Shown: piece after piece, positions 46,501 through 58,012 of the stretch
Position numbering within the stretch: position 1 is the first letter of the stretch
Layout of the letters: every line of letters starts with the position of its first letter
NCBI GenBank assembly: GCA_900074885.1
Contig: FJUW01000028.1
Span: 202,339 to 266,338, forward strand
DNA from: Rhynchosporium graminicola
Taxonomy: Eukaryota > Ascomycota > Leotiomycetes > Helotiales > Ploettnerulaceae
Reading direction: 5' to 3'
DNA: 64,000 nucleotides
Made by a program: the position numbers and the translations under genes
Notes under the pieces: generated by a model
The model's database searches: none
What the model was told of the DNA's origin: nothing
What the model saw: only the letters and a program-made list of their open reading frames with translations

Positions 46501-48175
46501 ATTTATCAGCGACTCGTCGCTCTTCTCGTCGTTTTTCGCGTCTGTCCTCTTTCTCATCACGGGTTTCCCCTCGACGCTCGTCTCGCTTCTTCTCGCGGCG
46601 ACGCTCTTCAGTATCATCCTTATCCTTTGGCTTTTCTCGGCGCTTGTCTTTACGATCTTCACGTGGAGGACTAGACCGCTTATTACGCCGGCTCTCGTCC
46701 TTTGATTCTCGCTTCTCGCTGTCACGGCGTCTGATGCGGTCCCTCTCAAGGGCTTCGATTTCGTCCTCTCGCTGTCTGTCTTTTCGATCATCTCTCGCTG
46801 AAGATATCAAGCTACCGACAGCAGCGGCAGCCACGCCAGCTACAGCTGCTCCAGCAAGAGATTTCCCACGACCAGAAGACGATGGGGTTTTTGAAGACTT
46901 CAAAATCCCACCTGATTCAGACCGAGTAGGAATGATTGGCTCGGATCGAGAAGGATATATTGGCTCATAAATGCTCTGAGAGACTGGAGTGAAAGGCTTC
47001 GGATGTTGGATTTGAATAGGCACAGGATCCGGTCTCATTGGGGCGGACTGCTGCTGTGGTTCTGAGGTGTATCGGGGAGGCTCACTCCTGTCGACATCTG
47101 ACATTGGCATGGGGGGAATCTGCTGTAGAGGAACCTGAGACGTAGAGCTATTGAAGCTTTGCTGGCGCACAGTAGAGTACGAGTCGCGCTGGTATGTCTC
47201 GCGCTGATCGCCAAAATCGCTCGTTGACGTCCACGCAACATTCCCAAATCCAACAGGCTGAACTACAAGTCCATGAAGTGAGTTTTCGGGACCGAAAAGT
47301 CGAGGATCAACGACGCTGCTTTTTCTGCTCATCGGTTTATGCTTCTTCTTCCTCCCAAAGAAACTCCATCCAGCACTTGTATCGTTGCCAAAGGCCAACC
47401 TAGAATCAACACTTGACTCGGAATCTGAAGCGGATTCCCACCCATCCTCATCCGGCCCATGTGATGGTTTCGAAGGTCCAATCCCGCGACTCTCGCCATA
47501 GGAATTCCCGGCATGGTCTCTCACATTACTTAATTCCGGTTTCTTGCCGTTTCGCGCCTCCCGCAGATCTCTCTTATTCTGCTCTGCAGCAATCGCTCTA
47601 AGACCTGCTCCAACAGCCAGAATCCCTGCGGTCGTTCCTATCTTTCCTCGAACACCAGAGCTGCTACTCCCAGCACTATCCCTCTCCCTCTCATTATGTC
47701 TTACCTTTCCTCCCTCCCTATCACTGTATCTGTCGCTCTGCCTCTCATTATATCTCTCGTTGTATCTATCCCCATGCCTCTCCCGATCAATCTCTCTGCC
47801 CGCTCGCGATCGCACGCGCCTGAGTTTTGGGCGCTTGATATATCCATGACCATATGCCAAATCACGATCACTGCTCACCGAGGAGGAAGACGAATTGCTA
47901 TTTTTCATCAACCGACTGCTTCTCCGCTTGCGCAATTTCCGCTCTGATGGAGTTGTGAAGAATGTTCGTATACCGGAGCGCTTAGGCGGGTAGGAGTGCG
48001 AAATGTCTATTATCGAGTTCGAGCTCGAGGAGGAGGCGGACGAGGAATACGGGTATGATTGTGGTGTAGAGCGCATTCTTGGTAGTTCGTTGTAATCTGC
48101 GCGCGGATCCTGAGGTCTCTTGCTGCTGCTCGAGTAGCCCTCGGGGCTCCTGCGGCGTCTCTCTGGAGCCATCAT
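28591..48175 (-). CDS. lah: Giant Woronin-body tether, leashin/'involucrin repeat' protein
   Basis: One gene of three exons, 48175-44229, 44124-30129 and 30075-28591, encodes about 6,475 residues. Both junctions restore frame (GAT AG|C GAC and GTC TAT|GAC). Exon 1 (residues 1-1316) is rich in Arg/Ser/Glu, with poly-charged runs. Exon 2 is mostly disordered and carries about 45-50 Lys clusters of the SKKSKKDKKK kind, separated by acidic stretches, in ordered repeat classes. Exon 3 (the last 494 residues) starts with a coiled coil (VLDLEQKLEQLAAENRMLAE) and ends in a conserved folded region (DEDYFDNACQQLCQHVQQWV...). This architecture matches leashin (Neurospora LAH; Aspergillus proteins annotated as involucrin repeat), which ties Woronin bodies to the cell cortex or septum. 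Neurospora makes two products from its locus; here a single reading frame spans both ends. Identification rests on layout and remembered family features. Confidence 0.78.
36590..37560 (-). repeat. Tandem 57-59-residue repeats in the tether gene
   Basis: The motif CGCTTCTT (Lys-cluster codons on the minus strand) recurs at about 36631, 36802, 36973, 37150, 37327 and 37504, that is every 171, 171, 177, 177 and 177 nt. Each unit encodes an acidic lead (DDFEFSS), a KKSKKDKKKRGSL core and a variable acidic spacer. Multiples of three keep the frame open. High similarity between units suggests recent unequal crossing-over. Confidence 0.8.
38316..39118 (-). repeat. Four-copy DGLxAGY motif in the tether gene
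   Basis: Four related segments of about 25-35 residues occur at roughly 39118-39050, 38866-38800, 38612-38540 and 38370-38290. Consensus: DGLAAGYxxEQLSLARQMQ, then xEF and a Lys cluster. The second copy lacks the DGLAAGY part but keeps EDQLEIARQVKADF. Unlike the rest of exon 2 this motif is not low-complexity and could form an amphipathic helix. Confidence 0.7.
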
Positions 48176-49675
48176 GATGGCTGTTGAAGTTCAAGGAAAC
48201 ATTAATTTGTTATTGTTGTTGTGGCTTGGTTTGGTTTTGGTACGACCTAGGTACGGCTCGCTCTTAGGTTCCGCTCTAAAAGCTGGGGCTGGGATTTATG
48301 TGGTGGCAAATAAATATGGGTCTCGGCCAGCTCATCTTACATTGGATTTTCAGCTTTGAGTTAAAGTAAGCACCTATGTGTGACAGCTCCTCTTCTGCAG
48401 CGTGGTTGCGGTTGAAACTAATTCAGATGAAGAATTTTGTCTTGTTTACTTCTCCATGGATCATGGAAGTAGCGGGTCTCCTCGATAATCACAGGGTTCC
48501 ATTGCGATGAGCCAATGTTTCATCACCACCCTCATGTACTCGAAAAGACCCGTTGCCACTCATACAATCATGAACCGAGGTAATTTGAATATTGGGAGTC
48601 AGGATAGATCATTCAGACTACTACTGAGTTCGAACAGCGATCAGTATGCGATTTATATCTTCAAATTCAGTTGAGCAGGGATTAAAGCTCGAGATTATAC
48701 AAGTATACAACCCAGGCATTTAGCTCATAGTACTGTAACTGGCAAAGCAGCACACGCACAGACAATGCTGCAGCCCACCACTGGAAGTACACATCTGATA
48801 TTGATATCAATACCGTAGAGAAAGACACTACTGAGTTCAATAAAGACCCTCTACCTACAGGTCACCTATCACAAGGTAAGTAAGGTAGGTATCAATTCCA
48901 GGCGATGAAGAGGAACCAAGGAGAGTGATCACGATACGATCGGTAGCACAGAATAGTAAAGATTAGATAGAGCCCGACTATCAACTACTCGCAACCAGGA
49001 ATTTTACATGCTCAGAATCTCCCTTACTTGTACTTGTGACAGAATTGAAATTATCTATCTATCCTATGGCTGTGGAAGGGAGGGTGGGTGCAAAAAGGTA
49101 AGGTGGTAGAGATACGTCCAAATGCCTAACTCAGCTTACCTCAATCTCCTATTACCTTTTTTCCCCGGAGAAAGTTCACGATAATTAACCCTTCGAGCTT
49201 CAGTATCGACATTTCTACCCTCGACAGAAGCTCGGTCTTTGAATTTCCTGTCCGCAGCTGAGAAGGGGATATTCGCGAGGAATATGTGGGGGCTGGTTTC
49301 TGGCTGCATTTTGGGCGTGCGCTAGTATCTACCTAACGCAAATGTGTCAAAACAGTCTTGACGATCGCCTTGGAGTCATTAAGGTAGGGCCACTGATGAC
49401 TCCTGCCAGCGAATTTCCCAGCCGTAGCGTTTCTTGTGTGTGTATCCTGCCAGATCTCAGAAAAGTAGGATGTTTATTTTTGGACATTACAAGTGGTGAT
49501 TAGTGTAGAGTACGACAAGAAGTGGAACTAGTAGCCAATTGTCCTGCAAGCTTTCGAAAAGCAAGACTTATTCGCGAGATTAGAGGAGAAGTTGTTGCAA
49601 ATTAGCTCATGAACGGTACATCGTGATAGCTTTGAAGGCTCAGATCGGTGATGTCGTCGCAAACAGAACTTCCAA
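48176..49675. other. Intergenic, promoter of the tether gene
   Basis: 1.5 kb between the tether start and the ABC transporter stop. The palindrome ACCTAGGT lies at 48245-48252, 70 nt before the tether ATG. No gene is supported. Confidence 0.5.
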
Positions 49676-52600
49676 TCATCTGTCGAGGGCCTGAGACTGA
49701 CACATCTGATAGTAAACGCCCCGTTTCCTCAAAAGCGCACTATGATCACCAGTCTCCAGGACCTTTCCCTCCCCAAGAACGAAAATGACATCGGCATTCT
49801 GAACAGTTGCCAACCTATGCGCAACCACGACCATAGTTCGGCCATTCGCGGCACGTTCGAAAGCAGCTTGGACAAGCTTCTCGCTCTCAGAATCCAGACT
49901 CGACGTCGCCTCGTCCAGGAGCAGGATTTGCGGGTCACGGATTAGAGCTCGAGCGATCGATAAACGTTGCTTCTGGCCGCCTGAAAGCGCGATGCCGCGG
50001 TTCCCAACATCTGTGTTATAGCCATCTGGCAGCGACATGATGAAATCGTGAATTTCGGCATCTCGACATGCGGCGTGCAATTTCTCGGAGCTTGTAGATA
50101 CGTCGACTCCTAGGAGTATGTTCTCTTTGATAGTGCCTTGGAAGAGGGTTGGCTCTTGAGCAACCAGAGAGATCGCTTTGCGATACTCGCGAATGTCTAG
50201 ATCATGGATGTTTATTCCGTTACAGAGGATCTTGCCTTTTTGGATGTCGTAAAACCTAAAAGGAAAGAAAACGATCAGCTTTGATTTGATATAGTGAGTT
50301 TCAGAAGTACCGTTCAAGTATTGACACAATGCTGGTCTTTCCGCATCCACTAGGTCCAACTAGGGCGGCAAATTGTCCTTTTTCAATCGTGATATTGAGT
50401 CCTGTGAAGATAGGGGTATCCCGTGTCGGATACTTGAACCACAAATCACGCAATTCAATCTTGACGCCTCCTTTAGTGTCTTGAAGCTCCACAGCGGGCT
50501 TTTCGTCGGTTTTCGACGCGATTCGGAAGCTTAGTATCCTGTTCGCCGCCGCAGCTGCTTGTGCCATGTTGGGTCCAAACGAGAGAAGAGTACCAGCTCC
50601 TTCAGAGCCATTGATGACAGCAATGTACTTAGGGAAAGTTAGCAGCTGATATACTGTAATAATGACAGCTGCAGGTTCAATGTTCCGAGAAGAACCTGTC
50701 ACATTCAAAAGAGAAGTATGGGGTCTCCTTAGTTTCACTTACGATTACGAAGAACTGCAAGGCATTGTATTCCTTGGAAGCCAGCAGCGTTCCCCCATAC
50801 CAGAGTGTCAGCGCCATACAGAGCAATTGGACCGAATCGGACGCAGCAAACACAAATGTCGACCATCGAGCCTTGATAAAAGCCTTATGAACGTGGTCCT
50901 GCAAAAGCGTTTCATATCGAAGGGCGATCATCTCCTCCATAGTCAGGCCCGTCACAGTTCTGAACGCCCCGATAGCCTCAGCAGCGAATTTTGAACTCTC
51001 CGCGAAGACTGTCTGATTCAAAGCCTCGAACTGGATCTCGTATCGGACTCTGAAGAAACCGGCTAGCAACTAATGAAATCATATTAGCATCTACGATATG
51101 AAAGGATAGAAGTGATCGGTATTATTGCCCAAATGAATCCAGGATTTAACAATTGCGGAGGACTGTTCTCAACTGTATGGACTAGAAGATATACTTACGA
51201 TGACCGGCATTGCAACAAACACAGTCACCATTGTAAGTTTCCAGCCAAAAATAAAGCCGATGATTATACAGCCCACGAGACTTAGTGCAGCTGTCAACAC
51301 CATCGCCATATTAATTCCTAGCATTTGTTGGAGCTGTGTTGGATCGTTCGCTAATTTCCCAGATAATGTTCCACTTGAATTGTCCTCCTGGTCATAGAAC
51401 CCTATCGGCTTATGCAGAATGCTTTCGAAATATTCTTGGCGGTACGTGCATGCGATGTACTACATGAAGATTAGAAATGTGATTGTTAGTCAAGTGGACA
51501 AAGTACTTACCGTAGAAATCGTATTAGAGGACCATCCAAGCGCAAAGTAGGCTACAAAACATCCAAGTGCGAGAAAGAAGAACATAAGAGCCCAATGATC
51601 TCTAGCACTAGCCTGCCGTGCAAGATCTCGATTTAATTCAACCACACCCAAGCTTTTCGCAAACAAGAACGCTTGAATTGCGTAACCTAACACTAGATTA
51701 GCATCATTTAGATGGGTGTGTGCGGGGAGGTATTTTATGATAGGCTGTCCTATTGATGACATGTAGACATATTGAGCAAGGTAGACAAGAAATTCCAAAA
51801 CCAGAGTCAAAACACCGACGAGACAGACTCACTGGAACCAGCTGCTGCACATGCACACATTCTATGTCTATTAGTGGCCAATTGAAAGATGTGATCAGCA
51901 ACTATACTTACAAGATGAGATACCACGGCCAGTGCTTGATTTGCTCGCTATGGATTCAATTTAGTATGTGCCAGATGATAACAGGTTGAGGAGACATTAT
52001 GAAATGCTTGGAGAAAGGCTTGACACTTCCAGAGAAAAGATAGGATCGAATTTCCCAGTACGTACATCATGAGGAGCCCAAAACTACCGAAGAAGCCTCT
52101 GGGCTTCCAGACTGCTTCCACCTCCGCTGCCTTTGTCTCGCCACTGACAGTGCTCAGAGCCCGTACCAGGGGATCTTTGTACGATTCTACTAGATCGGAC
52201 TCTTCTGCAAACCCCTCTCCCATAGATATCTTCTGAGCGTTGACCCTATATAACAGGTAAGTCAGCTGGTGCCATTTTGAAGTGTAGGAAAGATGCAGGA
52301 CATCTTCTCATTTGGATCGTGAAATGTGCAAAACATGGTAGGAGGTTTTCGCAAAACGTACAAAGCCCAGTATGCTCCATTCTCAATAGACAATAGACTA
52401 TCGTGTGTTCCCTGCTCAATGAGTTTTCCTTTCTTGAGGACAATGATCTTATCTGCTTTCTTGATAGTCGACAATCGATGGGCGATAGTAATAGTAGTCC
52501 TACCCTCACTGACTTTGTCGAGAGCTGCTTGAACAAGTCGTTCTCCACGGACATCGATCGAGCTCGTTGCCTCGTCTAAGACGAGGATGGTCGGTCGTTT

Positions 52601-55116
52601 GATGATAGATCTAGCAATAGCCAGTCGCTGTCTCTGGCCTCCTGAAAGCTTGATACCAGCATCGCCGACCGGGGTATCGTAACCTTGCGGCAAGCGCGTT
52701 ATGAACTCGTCTGCGAATGCTTCCTTACAGGCCTCCTCAACCAGATTCTTCTTTGTTTCTCTATCTGCATGCTCCCATGGAGAGCCAAGTAAGCCATACT
52801 CTACATTCTTGTAGATAGTATCGTTGAAGATAAACGGCTCTTGTTGGACAAGTCCAATCTGCGACCGCCACCATTTTAATCCCACAGAGTCAATGTTATG
52901 TCCTCCGATAGATATAAAGCCACTCAATTCGACTGCGGGTGCTTGGATTGTCTGCTCATCTATGATCCCTGATTCCTTCTTCTCGTCTTCTTTTATTTTC
53001 TTCTCTTTCTCTACTTTTTCGTCCTTGATAGCACTCTCCGGAAGAACAATCCTCTTAGCATCATCGAGTTCGTACCATCGTTCGAGTAGACCGACGATCG
53101 TACTTTTACCAGATCCAGAAGCGCCAACAATAGCAGTGATCTTTCCTGGTTCAATTTCGATCTAAAAATGTGTAAGTCTCCTCAAATTCTATATAGTGGG
53201 CGAGCATCCTCACAGTCAAATCGTCAAGCACTGTAACATGTGGTCGACTTGGGTCTGAGAAGCGTTAGTAATTTATAGGCTATCCGATAGCGCAAGACAC
53301 AGCAAAAAGGATGGCAAGAGCATGTCGAAGAGGATTGTCCTTACATGCGAACGTAACCGAATTGAAGACAATTTCTTTGGCAGAAGATATCTCCGGTGCT
53401 GTCAATCCATTGGTTGAGGGTTTAGGGGCGTCAATAACGGCGAAAAAGTCGGTAGCTGCCGCGGCTGCCTTTGTAATAGCGACAATAGGTCCAGCTGTCT
53501 GACTGACGGAAAATGTAATCATCATCACAGACATGAGTACGCTGTGGGCCGGTCAGATTCTTACCTCCGGAGAAGTTTGTACTAGATGCACTTACATAAG
53601 AATCTCTCCAACGTTGTCGATGTTGCCAGCTGCTAATTGCTGAAATCCAAACCAGAAGGCAAGCGCCATTACACTATAATAAAGTCAACTTAGTCACAGC
53701 AAGAAGAAATTCGTACGAACGCATAGATAGCAAAAAACACTATATTAGAACAAATCAGTTACTGCAAGTAACAAGACATGAGACAAACGCAGCTTACAGG
53801 GGGCAAACTGGGCTCCCATCATCGGGGACATCTTTAGACCTCTCCTCTGAGATTCTTGAATCCAGCCCGAGTACTTCTTTGCAACCCGACTTTCAGCTCC
53901 GCAAGCTACAATCATTCGTATTGAAGAAAGAACCTCGCCAGCTATCGAGGAAGCTTTTTCATCGGCATGCTCCATCTCCTTTTGCAGCTTGATGTTTATG
54001 GGAACCACAACACCATAGACCAGGGAGATGAAGACTAAGATGGAAGCTGTGACGAGCGTCAATCTCCAGCTGTAGGTGAATGCGATGACCATAGCAGATA
54101 TGATTAATGCCGTGAACTGTAGAATCATTCCCATCTTCTCTGAAATTCCAATTTGCAGGGTGTTAGCGGTGTTTGTCAACGTGTTTGAAGCTTGACCGGT
54201 GGGAAGTGTATCGAGTGTTGATACTGGAAGAGAGAAGAGCGCCTTATAATTGTCAGCACAGATTCAAGTCGAATTTGCGTCATGAACCAGGCAGGCAAAC
54301 CTTCAGATATTCCAGGCGGAGCTTGGCCGACATTCTCAAACCAACCATACGGAAGGCATACATAGAGAAGTAGCTGAGAATCCATCTTGCCTAGAGTACG
54401 GCGTGCGTCAATAATTTCCTATTTCGGAATTTTGCGTCATGGAAAGGTACGCTGGAGTGTTCAAAGGACATCAGCTTGCAGGAGAAACAACCCTGTCCAA
54501 TATCACCTACAATGAACAAGTACACTATAAAAAGCCTGTCGCATTGCTGTTAGCTAGGAAAACATACAAGATGCACTGGTGGCAGTGAATTACGTTAATC
54601 TATTGATGGTATCCTGGAATTCCTTCTTGGTGGTGGTTGAGCCCGGGATGAAATAATTGCTGAAGTTTCCAACCAGTTTTCCTACCAAAACTTAGCCGCT
54701 ATCACCTACAAAGAGCACATTTAAATACCGAAAACAATGTTCATCAAGGGTAACGTCTTGGTATCTAAGTTAGCATAGCAACACGAGTCAACAAGCTGCT
54801 ACTTACAGTTCCAGTCCCGATCTGTGCCAACGAAGCAAAACCTAGGAAAGTCCTGTCGCTCACGGATGAGTACGTGAAGATCCTCTAATATAGTATCAGC
54901 CATCAATCGAATCGACTGGGCTGAATTAATGACCCAGTAGTGAGAGAAAGTGGTGTGATTCTTTGCTTTGCTCGAATAATCCGTTTGCGGGTCCTTAATG
55001 GCCGGTGCTTGAAGCGTGGTATCGGTTGCCTCGTGTTTACTTTCATCCTTCGGCTCAAACAGCTCTGCATGCAGATCTCCCGTAGCGACCTCGGTGATGA
55101 TGACACTTTTGTCCAT
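49676..55116 (-). CDS. Full-size ABC-B (MDR-type) transporter
   Basis: Hand-derived model of 20 exons and 1,325 residues: 55116-54934, 54884-54807, 54756-54729, 54681-54594, 54535-54511, 54390-54301, 54242-53798, 53739-53721, 53673-53596, 53541-53345, 53254-53214, 53161-52362, 52245-52066, 51947-51912, 51861-51833, 51686-51511, 51459-51199, 51069-50743, 50627-50311, 50255-49676. Layout is TMD-NBD-TMD-NBD. NBD1: Walker A GASGSGKST, signature LSGGQRQR, Walker B ILVLDEATSS, H-loop AHRLS. NBD2: GPSGCGKTS, LSGGQKQR, LLLDEATSS, AHRLA. All ATPase motifs are intact. A Lys/Glu-rich insertion of about 45 residues follows Walker A of NBD1. The family exports lipids, peptides or drugs using ATP, usually at the plasma membrane; the substrate here is unknown. 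The least certain junction is exon 1/2 (GTCATT donor). Confidence 0.85.
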
Positions 55117-58012
55117 GTTGATGCTGATGTATTGATCAGGTCATAACTAGGCAGCGAGGAGAACGAGCTGGAATCAGAATGTAGTGAATGAAGAGAAGGA
55201 TCCTAGAAGGAACACACCTAAGGCAACGCTTGTTGTGAAAGTGGAAGTGGAAGAAAGAGATGGTCGAATCTACTCCGCGAAAAGAAAGCAAGGAGATTTC
55301 AAGTCGAGATGCGCCAATGGCAAAAGCCTCTCAGCCTCTTTGACAGTAGGTAGGTACTACTCCGTTTGGGCCAGGTTCTAAGGAAGGGAGGGTAAGATCG
55401 GGTCATTCCAACGACCGTCGTGCCGTTGTGCCAAGATTAAAGGCAACAGCGCAGAATGAACATAGCAGGAATGAAATGGCCAAGGCACATTCATCCAGGT
55501 CGTGGACAAAGCAAGATAGCAATACTGTGTTCCTAGTCTTGTGACTCGTTTGATCATTTCCACCTACAAGTCCCTTAAAGATGTGCGCAAGGCAATACGA
55601 CAGCCTTCCCACTTCCAGGGCCGGTGACCGCTACCGAAAGACCTTACATGCAGCGCTCGCGATGGGCAAGGCACAGGCACTCCCATAGGGCGGGCGACCA
55701 ATACCAATCGTGTCACAATGAACCTGCGACCGAGTAGTTCCTTGGATGAGAGATGAGCTAGAAAAGGATGCCAGAATGCAAAATTGCTTATATATGTACA
55801 CCTGGAGAGTGCGTGAACTAAGTGGGTGGAAAACCTCTTCATCGTCCAAGCGGACACATCTTTTTCATTACAGTACCCGCTCGTGCTCTTCGCCCTTGCC
55901 AGTAACAAAAGGCCTTCATGTCTGTCCCAAGAGACCATGCAAGCGCGAAATAATTGCTATCACTTTGTAGACATACGTAGATATCTAACTACCGACCTAC
56001 CTGCCTTACTGTACCTCCTCAAGAAGCAGAAGTCACAAAGTTGCAAAAATAGGATACTATGGCCAAAGCACAATCGAAATCACGATGACCTGACTACCGA
56101 CTCGATGAACGGACTGTTGAGGATGTGTGTCTATTTTGGAGATTTCTCCGAGGAACCGAAGAAAGTCTAATGGGGTCTGTGCTTCGGAGCTCTTTCCAAT
56201 AACGCACTGGACTGGGCACCGCACCCCGAATGACGATCCGATCGATGCTGTAGATGTGGGTGGCGCTCTTTCGCGAGTGAAGCGGCGAGAACTCTTTTCT
56301 TGTGTTGGGAGGCGAAGCCTCAGGAGACCTGGTCCTGTTTGTGGCTTGGCTGAGCCATCATCCCCGAATGAGCTGGCGGGCTGGCTGAGAGAGAGAGGAA
56401 AATTGGTCAGCTCCATATACCTCGAGAGCATATTTGCGATGAATATCCTCCATTTGAAGTATTTTGATCTTGGTGATCAGGAACTCATCGAAAAATCACG
56501 GCTTCAAAAGTCAACAGTCAAAGTCACGTTTTCAATGGTTCAAGGTTTCCTGAAGGGGCTTGTCCATTAATCCGAAGCGTTATTTGCCGCAGATACACCC
56601 AGCACAAGATTACCGACCGTACCGTTACAGCACGGCACTATCAGAGCTCCGTCGTACCTAGTTCCTTGCCTTGGCACTTGGCACTTGGCACTAAGATCTC
56701 TCAACGAACACGACTTTCTGGCCTCGAGAGAATACAGTCGCTGGCTGGCTGGCTACCCAGGCAGTTGCAGGAGTTGAAATTGTGCTCGGTTAGCAGTCAA
56801 CTGTGCAGCTGCATCTATCTGCTTTACGGTACAGGTAGACATACTCTTTGCTCCCCGCCAGTCGCCAGGTCAGATGTATAATCATGTTATCGTGTCATCG
56901 TATCGAAGGTAGGTACCACCATCTGGACAACAACAACAACAACAACATGCTACTTACCTGCTAGTACCCAGCTTGGGTTCATCCCAATGCCATTGGACAG
57001 GAAACAAGGTTCTTCAATTCGTCGTGACAAAGGTGGCATCTTCCATTTGATTGATCTATAAACTCTGAATTACCGCGGCTCGGTCGACGCGCAGTAAAAG
57101 TTTCGAGTCTTCGTGTTCCAGCCGGTGCTGAGAGCGAATCAAAGGCCCGCGAAGATTTGTTCTAATTCCAGCTCCAAGAGCCCGGCTGGATTGAGCCAAA
57201 CAACGTCCCTTGAGCGGACCCACCTCACCTCCTCCACACCACTCCACTCCACTCCACTCCACTCCACTCCACTCCACTCCACTCCACTCCACTCCACTCC
57301 ACTCCACCCACCGTACTGCGCCCGCCTGCAAGTACTTCCGTACTCGTACATTAGGTACTGACTGGTATGATGTATCTGCCGTGGACCAGTGGCTGGCCGG
57401 CTGGGTTTCGTGTGGGCCCGGTCATATCATTTTACCCCTGGCCTGGTATGGCCTGGCGCCAGGACTCCAGACCTTTGCGTATGAAGTAGGCAGGCACACT
57501 GGCTGACCGACTGGTTGGTGAGGATCTGACTCTCTTCCCTTTCAACCTCCTTTTCTTTCACCTCTTTGCGTCGTCGCCCTGCCCTGCCTTCTTGAAAACC
57601 TCATATAGCCTTTTCTTTGTGTGAAATTAAATTAACACCATCGCTTCTGTCTGTGCAAAGATCCAATTGCCACTCCATCCAATCGTTAGCCTTTGCTGTC
57701 CCAGTCCCTCGTTACTCGGAGCAGAGCAGCAGTCAAAAAATCCACCTCGATTTCGAACCGTTTTCCATCCCTCCACGTCAACTTTGGACTATTTTCAATT
57801 CTTGAACCTAGGTAGACCCTTGGGCTATTTCATCCCATTCACGACCCTTTCAATCATCGAAGAGCCTGGAAGAAACTTGCAACACATCACGAATAGACGG
57901 TGGAATAATTATTGCGGATAGAAATTAGAACGAGAGCTTCCAGCCGACAGGAGATACCCCCACGGGCGAATAGAGTCAACCCACTTGGTGCGACTCCCTC
58001 GAATTCGACAAA
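55117..58012. other. 2.9-kb divergent intergenic region
   Basis: This separates the ABC and Flc genes and must contain both promoters. Features seen: CAA repeats (about 56927-56947), the ACTCC microsatellite (57241-57305) and ACCTAGGT at 57806-57813, about 200 nt before the Flc start. Short open frames lack domains. No gene is supported. Confidence 0.5.
57241..57305. repeat. (ACTCC)13 minisatellite
   Basis: Thirteen perfect ACTCC units, with a partial CC unit before. The period of five leaves several frames open on both strands (Leu-His-Ser-Thr-Pro or Val-Glu-Trp-Ser-Gly repeats), which are artefacts. One strand is purely pyrimidine plus A, with strong G/C skew. Confidence 0.95.

Noticed and set aside
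30142..47947. Many plus-strand frames opposite the giant tether gene, up to 193 codons
   Set aside because: They are shadows of Lys/Ser/Glu-rich codons on the minus strand and share no motif with known proteins.
52351..52362. Donor GTTTTG at 52357 for the NBD1 exon of the ABC transporter
   Set aside because: It puts the next exon out of frame; the GTACGT donor at 52361 restores it and fits the consensus better.
57056..57506. Repetitive proteins read through the ACTCC array on both strands
   Set aside because: A period-five repeat keeps frames open automatically; flanks show no coding character.
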